Below are positions 63,831-64,000 of a DNA stretch of 64,000 nucleotides, one piece after another. Position numbers and translations under genes: made by a program. The stretch comes from Hyphomicrobiales bacterium (GTDB taxonomy: Bacteria > Pseudomonadota > Alphaproteobacteria > Rhizobiales > Rhizobiaceae), in contig UCKS01000017.1 in the NCBI GenBank assembly GCA_900473045.1, positions 219,324 through 283,323 on the forward strand, read 5' to 3'. The notes under the pieces are model-generated. The model searched no databases, was not told the origin of the DNA, and saw nothing but the letters and a program-made list of their open reading frames with translations. Within the stretch, counting starts at the first letter, position 1. Each line of letters starts with the position of its first letter.

Positions 63831-64000
63831 GTGAGCAAGCGGGATACCATGGGCGTAAACGGAACAAGAAAAATTTTCCTCAAGGCGTTTCTCCGCTCTA
63901 TCGGCATCTTGTGGCCCATTCTCTCCGGGATTGTCACAGTCATGCTGGCATGCGGCTTTGTGATCGGCTTTGTCGAGAGTTGGTCGGTGCAAGACACCCT
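63831..64000 (+). CDS. Potassium-channel-like membrane protein, partial
   Basis: The first 56 residues of a gene that runs off the right edge. A basic start (SKRDTMGVNGTRKIFLKAF) is followed by one clear hydrophobic helix (SIGILWPILSGIVTVMLACG, VIGFVESW). The order of helix and WxxxD-type loop resembles small two-TM ion channels of bacteria, where a TIGYGD filter would follow, but that part is outside the window. The GTG at 63831 has GGAGG 4 bases before it; an ATG at 63849 is an alternative. Confidence 0.5.
   Translation, partial: MSKRDTMGVNGTRKIFLKAFLRSIGILWPILSGIVTVMLACGFVIGFVESWSVQDT

Noticed and set aside
1..64000. CRISPR array, rRNA or intact tRNA genes
   Set aside because: No regularly spaced repeats, no rRNA sequence, and only one partial tRNA-like segment were seen.

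Overview
The window reads as accessory chromosome or megaplasmid DNA from an alphaproteobacterium, most likely a Rhizobiaceae member (Rhizobium, Agrobacterium or a close relative). This is inferred from the gene repertoire: FixJ-type regulators, HWE histidine kinases, an Agp2-type phytochrome, TRAP and ribose-type transporters for sugar acids, an IHF-alpha paralogue, and many LysR/GntR/HxlR regulators. There is no rRNA gene, intact tRNA, CRISPR array or complete transposon. Coordinates, frames and motifs come from direct reading; family names come from recognition of sequence patterns; no database search was possible.

Region 1 (1-12 kb) is stress and redox related. It holds a YdeP-type molybdopterin oxidoreductase (partial), an MFS exporter, a flavin monooxygenase, and a minus-strand operon of a membrane histidine kinase, a FixJ-like regulator, a lone receiver, a ZnF-UBP protein and a cyclic-nucleotide-domain/thioredoxin-reductase-like flavoprotein. 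Dps, an alpha/beta hydrolase and a FAD/NAD-binding protein follow. The same dyad (GAACCTA-N10-TAGGTTC, exact or degenerate) lies upstream of the molybdopterin enzyme, the lone receiver and dps, suggesting a regulon of the FixJ-like system.

Region 2 (12-20 kb) is a sensory island with heavy decay: a manganese-catalase remnant, a bacteriophytochrome kinase broken by several frameshifts, an intact PAS-HWE kinase, a DUF2256 protein, a response regulator and a hybrid kinase interrupted by one frameshift. Region 3 (20-27.4 kb) holds small redox units with their own regulators: LysR with NTF2-like/SDR, OhrR with a secreted hydrolase, a GMC oxidoreductase, and HxlR with a methyltransferase.

Region 4 (28-49 kb) is a large sugar-acid catabolic block. 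It contains an IlvD/Edd dehydratase, a beta-hydroxyacid dehydrogenase, a DenD-like dehydrogenase, a FAD-linked oxidase, a GntR regulator, an FAH-fold enzyme, a DctPQM TRAP transporter, an EamA exporter, an enolase-superfamily dehydratase with its own GntR, an SMP-30 lactonase, a ribose-type ABC transporter and a NarX/NarL-like two-component pair. The genes fit import of sugar acids or lactones, lactone opening, dehydration or oxidation, and cleavage; the substrate cannot be read from sequence.

Region 5 (49-64 kb) is mixed: an RTX secreted protein, an IHF-alpha paralogue, a mosaic SDR/hydrolase pseudogene, a 14-TM MFS exporter, an XRE regulator, a broken LysR gene, a LysR/quinone-oxidoreductase pair, and a sulfonate-type ABC transporter with an FMN-dependent monooxygenase (organosulfur use). 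It ends with an integrase fragment, a gene-poor stretch with an orphan operator-like palindrome, a small secreted protein and the start of an ion-channel-like gene. Frameshifted genes recur across the window, so either real decay or indel errors in the assembly must be considered.
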